A stretch of 64,000 nucleotides of DNA from Methanomicrobiales archaeon HGW-Methanomicrobiales-3 (lineage in GTDB: Archaea; Halobacteriota; Methanomicrobia; Methanomicrobiales; Methanospirillaceae), in assembly GCA_002839605.1 (NCBI GenBank), contig PGYK01000010.1:62001-126000 (forward strand), given 5' to 3'. The translations under genes were made by a program, and so were the position numbers. The notes under the pieces are model-generated. The model was not told the origin of the DNA, did no database searches, and saw only the letters and a program-made list of their open reading frames with translations. Shown here in pieces: positions 52,744 to 61,465 of this stretch (positions within the stretch are counted from its first letter, which is position 1; each line of letters opens with the position of its first letter).

Positions 52744-53997
52744 TTATTGCCCCTTGAAGGGGTTGAAGACATTCTCGTAGATCATGTCGCTTCCCGTCTT
52801 GTGGAGGCGCAGGCGCTCTTCCTTCTCCTCGGCATACGCCATGAGCGGAAGTTCCATGTCGACACCCGGGGTGTGGCCGAACATCTTCTCGAGTTCGACC
52901 TGCTGGGCGTGCATGAAGAGTGCATTCGGGATCTCTGACGGGCAGAGTTCCTGGCACTGGCCGCAGTTGACACAGGAGTCGGCAATGTGGGCGAAGCGGA
53001 TGAGGTGGAACATGAAGTTCGGGGGGACTTCGCCGGGCTTGACATAGGCCGGGTTCTTGGTCGTGCAGTCAACACAGTAACAGATCGGGCAGGCGCTGAT
53101 ACAGGAGTAGCACTTGATACAGCGGGAGGTCTCGGTCATGATCTTCTTTAACCGCTCCTTGCCCTCGCCAAGTGCTTCGAAGTCGTGCTTGCGCCACTTG
53201 TCGCCAAGCTTGAGCATTGCGCCCTCGACTTTCCCGCGGATCTCAAGACCCTTGGGGTTGGCAGCTTCGGTTGCAAGGATTCCGGACTTGACTGCGCCGT
53301 CGATGAGCTTGGCACCCTTCTCGGAGCAGACCTCAACGAAAGTAGCTTTTCCGGCCTTCTCGCCAATGACACCCCAGTTTCCGCAGGCAAGGTCTGCCTG
53401 CCGGGGGATCTTCATCTTGCAGCGGCGGCAGTTGCTGCGCCTTCCGTAGCCGGCTTCTTCGAGCTCGTCAACGGAGATGCCCTTGTGGCCGCCTTCGTAC
53501 TCGATGATGAACTGGCCCTTGTCGATCTCTTCCTTGTGGACGACATTGGGGTCAACGCCGTACTTGTCAGCGATCATCCTGCGGGCAAGGACCGGGCTGA
53601 CCGATCCACCACAGTTGACACCGATGAGGAGGATGTTGTCAAGATCGATCTGCTTCCTCTTGGCAAGTTCGTAGAACGCCATGGCATCGCAGCCCTTGAC
53701 CGTGACACCGATCTTCATGTTTGCGGCGCCGTCCATGTACTTCTTGATGAGCTTGGGCAGGAGCAGGGTACCGCAGTGGAGGGAGCCGGCAGTGTTTGCC
53801 AGTTCTTTAGGATCGGAGATCAGGACCGGCTTTGCATCGTACAGGTCGGTTCCCTTGGTGATGACCAGAACTGCATCCACTGCTTTTGACTCGAGTGCAT
53901 GCTTCCAGAGTGCGGTGACTGCACCGCCGAGCTCGGCCTTCTTCTTGATATCTGCGTCGTTGGTCCACGCGTAGAGCATATCGCCTTTCTTTGCCAT
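52744..53997 (-). CDS. fdhB: Formate dehydrogenase beta subunit (F420-reducing)
   Basis: This 417-residue protein of the FrhB/FdhB family passes electrons between the alpha subunit and coenzyme F420 through FAD. The N-terminal part contains LGGAVTALWKHALES and VTVKGCDAMAFYEL. The SNCRRCKMKIPRQADLACGN region holds one cluster site, and two [4Fe-4S] motifs follow, CIKCYSCISACP (about 293-304) and CVNCGQCQELCP (about 342-353). The ATG at 53997 is four bases after the fdhA stop. The length and motif order are those of methanogen FdhB. Confidence 0.93.
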   Translation of the reverse strand: MAKKGDMLYAWTNDADIKKKAELGGAVTALWKHALESKAVDAVLVITKGTDLYDAKPVLISDPKELANTAGSLHCGTLLLPKLIKKYMDGAANMKIGVTVKGCDAMAFYELAKRKQIDLDNILLIGVNCGGSVSPVLARRMIADKYGVDPNVVHKEEIDKGQFIIEYEGGHKGISVDELEEAGYGRRSNCRRCKMKIPRQADLACGNWGVIGEKAGKATFVEVCSEKGAKLIDGAVKSGILATEAANPKGLEIRGKVEGAMLKLGDKWRKHDFEALGEGKERLKKIMTETSRCIKCYSCISACPICYCVDCTTKNPAYVKPGEVPPNFMFHLIRFAHIADSCVNCGQCQELCPSEIPNALFMHAQQVELEKMFGHTPGVDMELPLMAYAEEKEERLRLHKTGSDMIYENVFNPFKGQ

Positions 53998-54001
53998 TGT
54001 C

Positions 54002-56062
54002 TCAGGCCTCCGTGATCTTCTCAAGTTTGCAGGCACAGGCCTTGAACTCGGGGATCTTTGCAACAGGGTCGAGTGCATTGTGCGTTAAGATGTTTGCTGC
54101 ACATTCCACAAAGTGGAACGGCATGAAGATGACACCTTTCTTGATGGTCTTGGTCACGCGGGCGCCTATCGTGATCTCGCCTCTGCGGGTGACGGCCTTT
54201 ACCATCTCCTTGTCCTTGATGCCAAGAGCTGCGGCATCCTCCGGGTTGATCTCAACCCAGCCCGTGGGCTCTTCGCGCTCAAGGTCCGGGGAGCGGCGGG
54301 TCATGGTACCGGTGTGCCAGTGCCAGATACAGCGGCCGGTGGTCAGGAGCAGCGGGTACTCTGCGTCCGGAACTTCTGCCGGGGGCTTCCACTCGATGGG
54401 GGTGAAGATGCCAAGACCGTCCGGGTGGGTGAACTTCTCCTTGTGCAGGATCGGGGTCCCCGGGTGCTCTGCGGTCGGGCAGGGCCAGTGGAGTGCCTCG
54501 GGCTTCTCGAGCCGGGCATAGTTCATGCCGCCATAGGACGGGGTGACCTTCGCAATCTCGGTGAAGATCTCTTCAGGGCTCTTGTACGGGAACTGCTTCT
54601 CGAATCCCATAACTTTTGCAAGTTCGCAGAAGATCTGCCAGTCTGCCTTTGCCTCTCCGGGCGGGTCCTGGGCCTTGCGCCACTTCTGGACCCGGCGTTC
54701 GGTCGAGGTCTGGGTGCCATCCTTTTCAGCATAACAGGCTGCCGGCAGCACAACATTGGCGAACTGTGCGGTCTCGGTCATGAAGATATCCTGCACGACC
54801 AGGAACTCAACGTTCTTTAATCCCTTTTCAACATGGTGGAGGTCCGGGTCGGAGAGCATCGGGTTCTCACCCATGATGTAGACGCACTTGACCTTTCCGG
54901 GCTCGTCAGCAAGGGTGTTGACGAGCGTGGTAACGGTCAGACCGACTTTACCCTCGGCAATCTGGCAGCCCCATGCATCTTCCATCTTCTTCTTCATGTC
55001 GGGGACAAGAACCGACTGGTACCCGGAGTACACATTTGCAAGGGCTCCCATATCGCAGGCGCCCTGCACATTGTTCTGGCCACGCAGTGCGCAGATACCC
55101 GTGCCGGGTCTTCCGAGGTTGCCGGTCAGCATCTGGATGTTTGCAACCGACTTGACGTTGTCGACACCGGTGGTGTGCTGGGTGATACCCATCGAGTAGA
55201 GGATCGCGGACTGGCCGGACTTCCCGAACCACTCGGCTGCCGTGATGATATCGGCTGCAGGAACGCCCGTGATCTTCGAGACATTCTCGGGGCTGTAGGT
55301 ATCCTTCATCACAACTTCTTTGACCTTCTCGTAATCCTTGGTCCGGTTCTTGATGAAGTCCTTGTTCTCCCAGCCGTTCTTGATGATCAGCTGCATGAAA
55401 CAGTTCAGGAGTGCCACATCGGTGCCGGAGTAGAACTGCAGGAACAGGTCAGCCTGCTTCCCGGTCGGGGTGAGCCGCGGGTCGGCGTAGATGATCTTAG
55501 CACCGTTCGCCTTTGCCTGCATGATGCGGCGGCCAATCAGCGGGTGCTGCTCGAACGTGTTGGTTCCGATGACAAGGAGACACTTTGATTCAGCAATGTC
55601 TGCAATTGACTGGGTCATTGCACCGGATCCAAACGCTCCGGCAAGCCCGACGACCGTTGACGCATGGCAGAGCCGGGCGCAGTGGTCGATGTTGGGGGTC
55701 TTCATGACCGCACGGGCAAACTTCTGCATTAAGTAGTTCTCTTCATTGGAGACACGGGCAGAAGCAAGGCAGGCACTCTGTTCACCCTGGTATTTCTTGA
55801 AATTCTCGGCGATCAGTTTATAGGCCTCGTCCCAGCTGGCCTCGACAAACTTGCCGTCCTTCTTGATGAGCGGCGTGGTCAGGCGGTCGGGAGAATTGAT
55901 GAACTCCCAGGCATAGTTGCCCTTGGGGCAGAGCTTTCCTTCATTGACCGGATTGCGCTGCCAGGGTTGGACGCCGACAACCTTCTTGTCCACGACGACA
56001 AGGTTGAAGCCGCACCCGGTCCCGCAATACGGGCATGTTGTTGGTACGTAATTGAATTCCAT
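54002..56062 (-). CDS. fdhA: Formate dehydrogenase alpha subunit (Cys type)
   Basis: This 686-residue molybdopterin/tungstopterin enzyme oxidises formate to CO2. Fe4S4 ligands are in TTCPYCGTGCGFN (Cys10, 13, 17) and GKLCPKGNYAWEF (Cys45). The metal ligand is Cys132 in CARLCHASTV, where some relatives have selenocysteine. LLVIGTNTFEQHPLIGRRI and the C-terminal GRCIWHWHTGTMTRRS agree with the family. GAGGTG lies six bases before the ATG. FdhAB can feed electrons to F420 or to the heterodisulfide reductase complex. It depends on the Mo/W cofactor genes 7 kb away. Confidence 0.95.
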   Translation of the reverse strand: MEFNYVPTTCPYCGTGCGFNLVVVDKKVVGVQPWQRNPVNEGKLCPKGNYAWEFINSPDRLTTPLIKKDGKFVEASWDEAYKLIAENFKKYQGEQSACLASARVSNEENYLMQKFARAVMKTPNIDHCARLCHASTVVGLAGAFGSGAMTQSIADIAESKCLLVIGTNTFEQHPLIGRRIMQAKANGAKIIYADPRLTPTGKQADLFLQFYSGTDVALLNCFMQLIIKNGWENKDFIKNRTKDYEKVKEVVMKDTYSPENVSKITGVPAADIITAAEWFGKSGQSAILYSMGITQHTTGVDNVKSVANIQMLTGNLGRPGTGICALRGQNNVQGACDMGALANVYSGYQSVLVPDMKKKMEDAWGCQIAEGKVGLTVTTLVNTLADEPGKVKCVYIMGENPMLSDPDLHHVEKGLKNVEFLVVQDIFMTETAQFANVVLPAACYAEKDGTQTSTERRVQKWRKAQDPPGEAKADWQIFCELAKVMGFEKQFPYKSPEEIFTEIAKVTPSYGGMNYARLEKPEALHWPCPTAEHPGTPILHKEKFTHPDGLGIFTPIEWKPPAEVPDAEYPLLLTTGRCIWHWHTGTMTRRSPDLEREEPTGWVEINPEDAAALGIKDKEMVKAVTRRGEITIGARVTKTIKKGVIFMPFHFVECAANILTHNALDPVAKIPEFKACACKLEKITEA

Positions 56063-56098
56063 GTATCACACCTCGTGACAGTTTCAGGTCTGGCAGAA

Positions 56099-56110
56099 CT
56101 GTATTTAAGC
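56099..56110 (-). promoter_or_regulatory. Box A of the fdhAB operon
   Basis: GCTTAAATACAG (minus strand) lies about 40 bases before the fdhA ATG, giving a short leader that carries the GAGGTG ribosome binding site. The AT-rich flank farther upstream (56150-56225) has a CTCAA...TTGAG hairpin and AAGTACATCTGGTTAA but no gene. Confidence 0.5.
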
Positions 56111-56322
56111 GTGCTGAAATTTTTGTGAAAAATGGGGATTAATGGTGGGTAGTGCCCATTTTCAGGCAGATTTTCGATTAATCTCAAAAAATTATTGAGT
56201 TTTTGAAATTAAGTACATCTGGTTAATTGGCAGGGACTTCCACCATTGACCGCGCATTTCACCGCGCAGGTACCTTTTACCATGAATTTTAAAAAAAAAA
56301 CGTCACCGCTCCTGTACCCGGA

Positions 56323-56820
56323 TCAATGAAATCTCCGGTCGGACCGGACACAGTCTGCCGTATGGCAGCAATGATCGAACCACCCCGCCTTTTCCATCGG
56401 GAAACTGTCGAATGCCGGGACGTACGGCTTGATGTCGAGAAGGGGAGTTCCATCAAGGATGTCCACATCCTCGATCCCGATCTCGTTCCCATTCACTGAA
56501 ACGAGGCGGACAACCGATAACCCGATGGCGTTCGGCCGCTTCGGCGCCCGGGTCGCGAAGATACCATGTGACTTGTCATCAAGGAACGGGACCACCTCAA
56601 GGGCATACCCGTTCACCCGGTGGAGGGCATAAATGAGGATGATCCGGGAGAAGCCTTCGAGGTCGCGGAGTCCGTCCCTGAATTCCTCTTTGAGGCTAAT
56701 CGAGCCCCGTATTCCCTTTGCACCGGCGGGCTGGATGGGCATACCGGCCAGATCCTTATGAGGCGAGTGGATGATGCCAATGGGAGTGAGGGAAATAACA
56801 GGTTCGTTTGTGGACATCAT
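56323..56820 (-). CDS. TrmO-family tRNA methyltransferase homologue
   Basis: This 165-residue protein of the TsaA/TrmO (UPF0066) family uses S-adenosylmethionine to N6-methylate t6A in tRNA in bacteria. Signature regions are PIGIIHSPHKDLAGMPIQPA, DLEGFSRIILIYALHRVNGY and FATRAPKRPNAIGLSVVRLV, followed by VDILDGTPLLDIKPYVPAFD. It is shorter than bacterial TrmO, which has a C-terminal extension, but normal for archaea. It stands alone after the fdh promoter region. Two ATG codons are adjacent (56820 and 56817). Confidence 0.88.
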   Translation of the reverse strand: MMSTNEPVISLTPIGIIHSPHKDLAGMPIQPAGAKGIRGSISLKEEFRDGLRDLEGFSRIILIYALHRVNGYALEVVPFLDDKSHGIFATRAPKRPNAIGLSVVRLVSVNGNEIGIEDVDILDGTPLLDIKPYVPAFDSFPMEKAGWFDHCCHTADCVRSDRRFH

Positions 56821-56871
56821 GACCGTTCACCAGAGCAGCGTGCAACGATACGATTAGTCACGGCTGAAATT

Positions 56872-57708
56872 TCAACCATTCGATGCGTTCTGCGCATTGT
56901 AATAATATACTCCCATCATGAGCCCCTGCGTGGAATAGCGGGGCGTTCCGAAAAAACTGATGGGATCCAGCATGACCGGGTGATGCACGATTGCCGGTGC
57001 CCCGTCGCGGTCATTCTCGGATCGGATCTCAACATCGGATGACCCTATCATCAATCCGAGGCAGGCACATATCCCCGCGATGCTGGCGGGGATGAGAAAT
57101 AATCCCGGTGAACTGCCGGAATACAAAAAACAAAAAATGATTCCCGTGATCGAGCAGTCAAAGTAATGGAACTGTGCGATTCTCCGGTCCGTTCCATCGC
57201 AGGGACGGATGGACCCGGAGATCCGCAGTGTACTGAACGGGAAGAAGGGACTGATCCCTTTGCGGGTGCACAGATCTTCAGCAAGGTGCAGGATCAGGCC
57301 CAGCAGAAGGCCGCCAAGAAATGCGGCAGGGATCACCATGGCGGCACGGCCCATCAGGACGCTTACCGGGATCAGGATGATCGCTGAAGCAACCAGGAAC
57401 AACGAGATGATCCCGGGGATGGAATGCGTCAGTCGCTTATCGTTTGAATCGATGGTAAGTCCTGCAAGGTGCCGGTATGCCCTGCACATCAGCGGGGTGC
57501 ACGCGACACTGCTGAACCGGGTGATCGTCCATGCGATCGTCCGGGCCTTCAGGCAGTGCGGCTTTTTCATCTGGATGTCCGGAAGGATTGTCCCGATACC
57601 GGCACCAAGGCAGATCACGAGGGTAAAGAGCACAGAGCCGGGGACCACGGCACTACAGAGTATGAGGGTACACAACAGGGTGAGTGCAAGGTGGTGGCGG
57701 GTTATCAT
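56872..57708 (-). CDS. YdjM/DUF457-family membrane metal-dependent hydrolase
   Basis: This 278-residue protein has about seven hydrophobic segments. The conserved family sites are the N-terminal HHLALTLL, GAGIGTILPDI, the DKRLTHSIPG histidine and LILHLAEDLCTRKGISPFFP. YdjM (DUF457) proteins are predicted metal-dependent membrane hydrolases of unknown substrate. The metal-binding His and Asp residues are all kept. The ATG is preceded by an AT-rich region (57840-57885) with TTTATAAATTTG as box A. It is transcribed in the same direction as, but apart from, the methyltransferase cluster. Confidence 0.75.
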   Translation of the reverse strand: MITRHHLALTLLCTLILCSAVVPGSVLFTLVICLGAGIGTILPDIQMKKPHCLKARTIAWTITRFSSVACTPLMCRAYRHLAGLTIDSNDKRLTHSIPGIISLFLVASAIILIPVSVLMGRAAMVIPAAFLGGLLLGLILHLAEDLCTRKGISPFFPFSTLRISGSIRPCDGTDRRIAQFHYFDCSITGIIFCFLYSGSSPGLFLIPASIAGICACLGLMIGSSDVEIRSENDRDGAPAIVHHPVMLDPISFFGTPRYSTQGLMMGVYYYNAQNASNG

Positions 57709-57885
57709 GGCAGATCGGGTTCGCTTCGCAGCCGGGGCACCGGGCAGCCGGTCCTGGATGGGACTTGAGGATACCGGTCCAAATACCGGCTATTCTGACC
57801 GGCGGGGCCTTACGGCATAGTACTTGGTATAGAGTAAACCGCGTTCTCTTATAATAGTTTTTGTTTAACAAATTTATAAAGTAAA

Positions 57886-58455
57886 TCAGAACTTTTTTAT
57901 TTCACGTTGATTGTATTCCTTGACACGGAAATGACCGGCATGACACCAATCGCCATGCAATCCAGATCCCTGTTCATCAGGCAGGTCGCCCCGGAAGTAG
58001 ACCGAACCGCGGCTGACCACGAGATCGACCGAGGCGTCGGGCAGCGGTATCTTCGCGACATCCCCGGCAAGCGGGATGACCTTCCCCTCAAGCCCCGCTT
58101 TGCGCAGGTTTTTTCCGATAATCTCCTGTACCTCCACTGACCGATCAAGGGCATCGACCTTCATTGCCGATGCCTGTGCAACGGCCATGGCGAGGTGCCC
58201 GGGCCCGCTGCCGAGATCATGACAGGTGCCATCCCGCCGCCCGAAACCCGTGAGGAAACACTCTGCGAGCACGGGGTACACGGGAGCAAAGAGGGTCTTT
58301 GCAATACGATCCATCCCTTCCGGGTCCTGTTTTCTTTCCACTGTCTTCTCATTCAGATCTGGTGCTCCATTGGGGGGTGCAGGTTGCCGGAGGTCTAATC
58401 CGTCACTGCCCCGGTTTTTAATGGATAAAGGAGATCCAGTACCCGGAATCGTCAT
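57886..58455 (-). pseudogene. Truncated SAM-dependent methyltransferase
   Basis: It encodes DRIAKTLFAPVYPVLAECFL, motif I (HDLGSGPGHLAMAVAQ) and VDLVVSRGSVYFRGDLPDEQ, very like the adjacent intact gene at 58418-59077. After SRGSVYF the similarity ends, and the C-terminal 35 residues are unrelated and Gln/His/Gly-rich. About 70 residues, including the beta strands that follow motif IV, are missing, so the gene is probably non-functional. No convincing start is seen: the frame opens at 58455 inside its neighbour, while homology begins near residue 48. It could instead have a new short C-terminus. It is a decayed tandem copy. Confidence 0.65.
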
Positions 58456-59077
58456 CGATTATGTCGTACTCAAAGATACCGGCAGCAGCAAGCGCCGACC
58501 GTGCGATATCCGGGGAACAGTTCCGGTACCACCCTTTTCGTTTCTCTTCCCATGACGGGTCGCGCTCCCGCATGGTCGTTGCAATCTCATCACGGAGCCG
58601 TGCGTTGCCAAACCCCCCGCCAACATATGCCATCCCGCCTTGTTTGAGCACTCGTTTGCATTCCAGGAATCCCTGCGACAGGTTACGCCAGAAAAAAAAC
58701 GAGCCCCGGCTCACGACAAGATCCAGCGATGCATCATCGAACGGGATGGTATGAACGTCGCCAAAAACAGGAACAACGCGCTTTCCCATCCCGTACTTCA
58801 CGATATTCTTCCCTGCGATCTCCTGCATTGGCCGGGAATTGTCCAGGGCATACACCCGGAGATCCGAGAGCGCGGCAAGGGCTATCGCGAGATGCCCCGG
58901 CCCGCTCCCGACATCGAGACAGGTGCCGTGGTCGATGCCGCTTCTTCTCAGGATCTGGTCTGCGATGACCGGGTAGATGGGGAAAAAGACCGTCTGGGCG
59001 ATCTCATTGTATGCGGCTGCGCTCTCACGGGTATGCCTGATGCCGATCTTTTTCATCGCTGCCAGGTGCCCGCCCAT
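58418..59077 (-). CDS. SAM-dependent methyltransferase
   Basis: This 219-residue class I methyltransferase has motif I CLDVGSGPGHLAIALAA, the acidic residue of strand 2 in RVYALDNSRPMQEIAG, DVHTIPFDDASLDLVVSRGS (motif IV) and LKQGGMAYVGGGFGNA. Substrate unknown. Its position between a metal-complex binding protein gene and other methyltransferase genes suggests it modifies a small ligand, by inference. The ATG at 59077 is chosen because GAGGTGA lies five bases upstream, while the frame itself could open a few codons earlier inside the upstream gene. Confidence 0.8.
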   Translation of the reverse strand: MGGHLAAMKKIGIRHTRESAAAYNEIAQTVFFPIYPVIADQILRRSGIDHGTCLDVGSGPGHLAIALAALSDLRVYALDNSRPMQEIAGKNIVKYGMGKRVVPVFGDVHTIPFDDASLDLVVSRGSFFFWRNLSQGFLECKRVLKQGGMAYVGGGFGNARLRDEIATTMRERDPSWEEKRKGWYRNCSPDIARSALAAAGIFEYDIIDDDSGYWISFIH

Positions 59078-59082
59078 GTATC

Positions 59083-60180
59083 TCACCTCAGTGCAGGGTC
59101 AAGCAGGCTCTCAACATCGCTGTCCGTGAGATCGTAGTGGTAGAATTTTGAGTAAAACTCTCTGGTGAGCGCCGGCATGTCAAGGTCGCTGAATTTCTCG
59201 GGATACAGGATCTTTGCCGTCCACGGTATACCGATGATCCGGTTGACACCCGGAGGGCGGTCGAACCAGGTGAACGGCGACTGCGGGACGAGATAGACCC
59301 GGCGGTTTTTGACGGCCGGAATATCTCTCCAGAGTGAATCGCGGAAAACAGCGGCATAAAAGGTCGGGTCGCCAACGATAATTACGTCAGGATTCCATTT
59401 TGTGACCTGCTCCATGGAGACCGGGGTCTGGCCCATGCCGGGCGTTATAGCGCAGTCGGCAACGTTGATACCCCCGGCAACTTCGATCAGTTCCGAATGC
59501 ATGGAACCGGTCGGATCGGTCAGGAGCCCCTTGGGGCCTTCCGCATAATAGACCCGCACTTTCTCCGGATCAGGGATGGACGCGACCCGCGAAGTCACCG
59601 TTGTGAGGACCCGGTTGTAATACTCCGAGAGCGAAGCTGCCTGTTCTGGTACGCCGAGCAGATCGCCGAGGAACCGGATTGAGTTGTCGTACTGGGTTGC
59701 AGTCCGGGCATCGAGGACACCGACACTGGGGATCGCACCGAACTTCTTCTGGCGCTCTTCAAGGGTTGCCTTGAAATCGCCAACACCGACATCGCCATCA
59801 ATGATGATATCGGGATCCATCTCGATGAACGTCTCGAAGTTACCGGTCTGCTTGCCAAACCAGCCGCCGACATTGGGGAGGGCCAGGTATTTTTCGGGCA
59901 TATAGACGTTCCCGTTCTGCTTGTTGGGTTCAAAATTCACCCCGATCAGTTTGTCCGGCGCAAGCACGAACACCGCGATGGTGGTCGGGGGTGCAGTACT
60001 GAGGACGCGGGAGACCGGCTGCGGGATCTCCAGGGTCCGGTTCACCATATCCGTGATGGTCCGCGTGTCCGGGGGTTGCTCGAAAACCGGCTGTGCTGTT
60101 GTTGTGCATCCCGAAGCGATGAGTACAGCACCGATGAGGAGAATGCATGCTGCTGGCAGAATGAATGTTCGCATATTCAT
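59083..60180 (-). CDS. ABC transporter substrate-binding lipoprotein (COG0614 type)
   Basis: This 365-residue lipoprotein has a signal with lipobox ACILLIGAVLIASGC, followed by the first lobe (TITDMVNRTLEIPQPVSRVL) of FepB/BtuF-type iron-complex or cobalamin binding proteins. The second lobe (VTKWNPDVIIVGDPTFYAAV, AVKNRRVYLVPQSPFTWFDR) ends with a C-terminal stretch (LYPEKFSDLDMPALTREFY) found in all three such proteins here. No permease or ATPase gene is in the window, so it may use one encoded elsewhere. GGAAGG lies eight bases before the ATG at 60180. Confidence 0.88.
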   Translation of the reverse strand: MNMRTFILPAACILLIGAVLIASGCTTTAQPVFEQPPDTRTITDMVNRTLEIPQPVSRVLSTAPPTTIAVFVLAPDKLIGVNFEPNKQNGNVYMPEKYLALPNVGGWFGKQTGNFETFIEMDPDIIIDGDVGVGDFKATLEERQKKFGAIPSVGVLDARTATQYDNSIRFLGDLLGVPEQAASLSEYYNRVLTTVTSRVASIPDPEKVRVYYAEGPKGLLTDPTGSMHSELIEVAGGINVADCAITPGMGQTPVSMEQVTKWNPDVIIVGDPTFYAAVFRDSLWRDIPAVKNRRVYLVPQSPFTWFDRPPGVNRIIGIPWTAKILYPEKFSDLDMPALTREFYSKFYHYDLTDSDVESLLDPALR

Positions 60181-60293
60181 GGTTGTGACCTTCCTGTTCA
60201 GAATGCCGGAAACAGAAGACCCCCTGCATGATAGGGGAGTGTCACCGGCATCAGGAGTGAGAATCCGTAGTAATCTCCGCCTGCCAATTTAAT

Positions 60294-60330
60294 AAACATT
60301 TTTGTTTAATTTTAGTACATTGTTAAAATT
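60294..60330 (-). promoter_or_regulatory. AT-rich promoter with inverted repeat
   Basis: The 14-base palindrome AAACATTTTTGTTT (60296-60309) and TTTAATTTTAGTACATTGTT lie between the two binding-protein genes. TTTATTAAATT on the minus strand is a likely box A for the gene at 59083-60180. TGTTTAATTT recurs before the fwd operon and TTTTTGTTTAA at 57856-57866. These could be shared operators. Confidence 0.4.
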
Positions 60331-60356
60331 TTTTAGTTGACAAAAAAGAGAGAGGT

Positions 60357-61421
60357 TCAAACCTTTGCCTTTCCACTCAGGATCTCCTTCACCTGCTCCG
60401 GTGTAAGCTCGTGCCCGAAGAACTTCCGGTAAAATGCAGCGGTCTCCTCTTCAAGATCGAGATCGGCAAAGGTTTCCGGGTAGAAGGTCTTTGCAGCCCA
60501 GAGCACGGTAAGGGGCGTCTCGATCCCGCGATGGCTCCAGATATGCGCACCCATGGGCGTGATATACACCCGCTTGTTCTTAATCGCATTCACGGTCGAG
60601 AGCCGGGTATCGTTGTATACCGCAGAAATTTCTCCATCATTGGCTACGATGAGGATATCGGGATTCCATTTGAGGATCTGCTCCGGCTCGATTGCCAGGC
60701 TGTCAGTATTCCTGGGTGTGCCCGTGACACTGATCCCCCCGGCTTTTGCTATCCACCAGTCGCCAATCTTATGCGGCACTTTCATCGATGTATGGGTGTA
60801 GTACAGAACCCTCGGGCGCTCGTTATCCGGAAAGCCGGCTACGCGATCATTCACCCGGGTTATGGTCGAATCGAAGAAATCCAGGTAATCGTCCGCCAAA
60901 TCCTGTTGATCATAGATCTCCCCCATCAGGGTCATCAGTTTCTTAACATCCTCGTTATCCACCCAGGAGAGGTATACGACGGTAAGGCCGCTCTTGTCAA
61001 GGGTGCTGACCGTTGCCGGATCCATTGTGAAGACAACATCGGGATCGGCTTTCATGATCTCCTCAACATTCGGCTCATAGGTGGAAGACTGCATCCCCGG
61101 CTGGTCTTTCAGGTTGGGGGCAAAGACATACTGATACTTCCAGCGCCCCTGCTTGATGAACGAATCCGGCAGCCCGTTAACTATCGTCCCGTTCTTCCCG
61201 AGCGCAAAGATAAACGAATGCTGGACCGGGACCGATCCGATCACCACGACTTTCTGGACGGGCGAGGGGATGGTAACGGTTCGCCCCATCATATCCGTGA
61301 CCGTCTTTGTCTTTTCCGCTGCCACTGCAGGATTGTTCGCAGCATAGACCGTGTATCCTGCGGCACAGAATACCAGAACCAGAACGATGCCGGTAAGTAT
61401 CAAAACAATTTTCTTCTCCAT
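60357..61421 (-). CDS. ABC transporter substrate-binding protein (COG0614 type)
   Basis: This 354-residue protein has an uncleaved N-terminal membrane helix or signal anchor (IVLILTGIVLVLVFCAAGYT) and no lipobox. The binding lobes include VTDMMGRTVTIPSPVQKVVV and LKWNPDILIVANDGEISAVY, and the C-terminal segment is FYPETFADLDLEEETAAFYR. Members bind metal-siderophore, cobamide or similar complexes; the ligand is unknown. The ATG at 61421 with GAGTTGAG upstream is better than a TTG at 61427. It is the paralogue of the genes at 59083 and 63460, with about one-third identity by eye in the conserved parts. Confidence 0.87.
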   Translation of the reverse strand: MEKKIVLILTGIVLVLVFCAAGYTVYAANNPAVAAEKTKTVTDMMGRTVTIPSPVQKVVVIGSVPVQHSFIFALGKNGTIVNGLPDSFIKQGRWKYQYVFAPNLKDQPGMQSSTYEPNVEEIMKADPDVVFTMDPATVSTLDKSGLTVVYLSWVDNEDVKKLMTLMGEIYDQQDLADDYLDFFDSTITRVNDRVAGFPDNERPRVLYYTHTSMKVPHKIGDWWIAKAGGISVTGTPRNTDSLAIEPEQILKWNPDILIVANDGEISAVYNDTRLSTVNAIKNKRVYITPMGAHIWSHRGIETPLTVLWAAKTFYPETFADLDLEEETAAFYRKFFGHELTPEQVKEILSGKAKV

Positions 61422-61465
61422 ACTCAACTCTCGCTTTTATAATTGTACATAACGATTATGCAACA

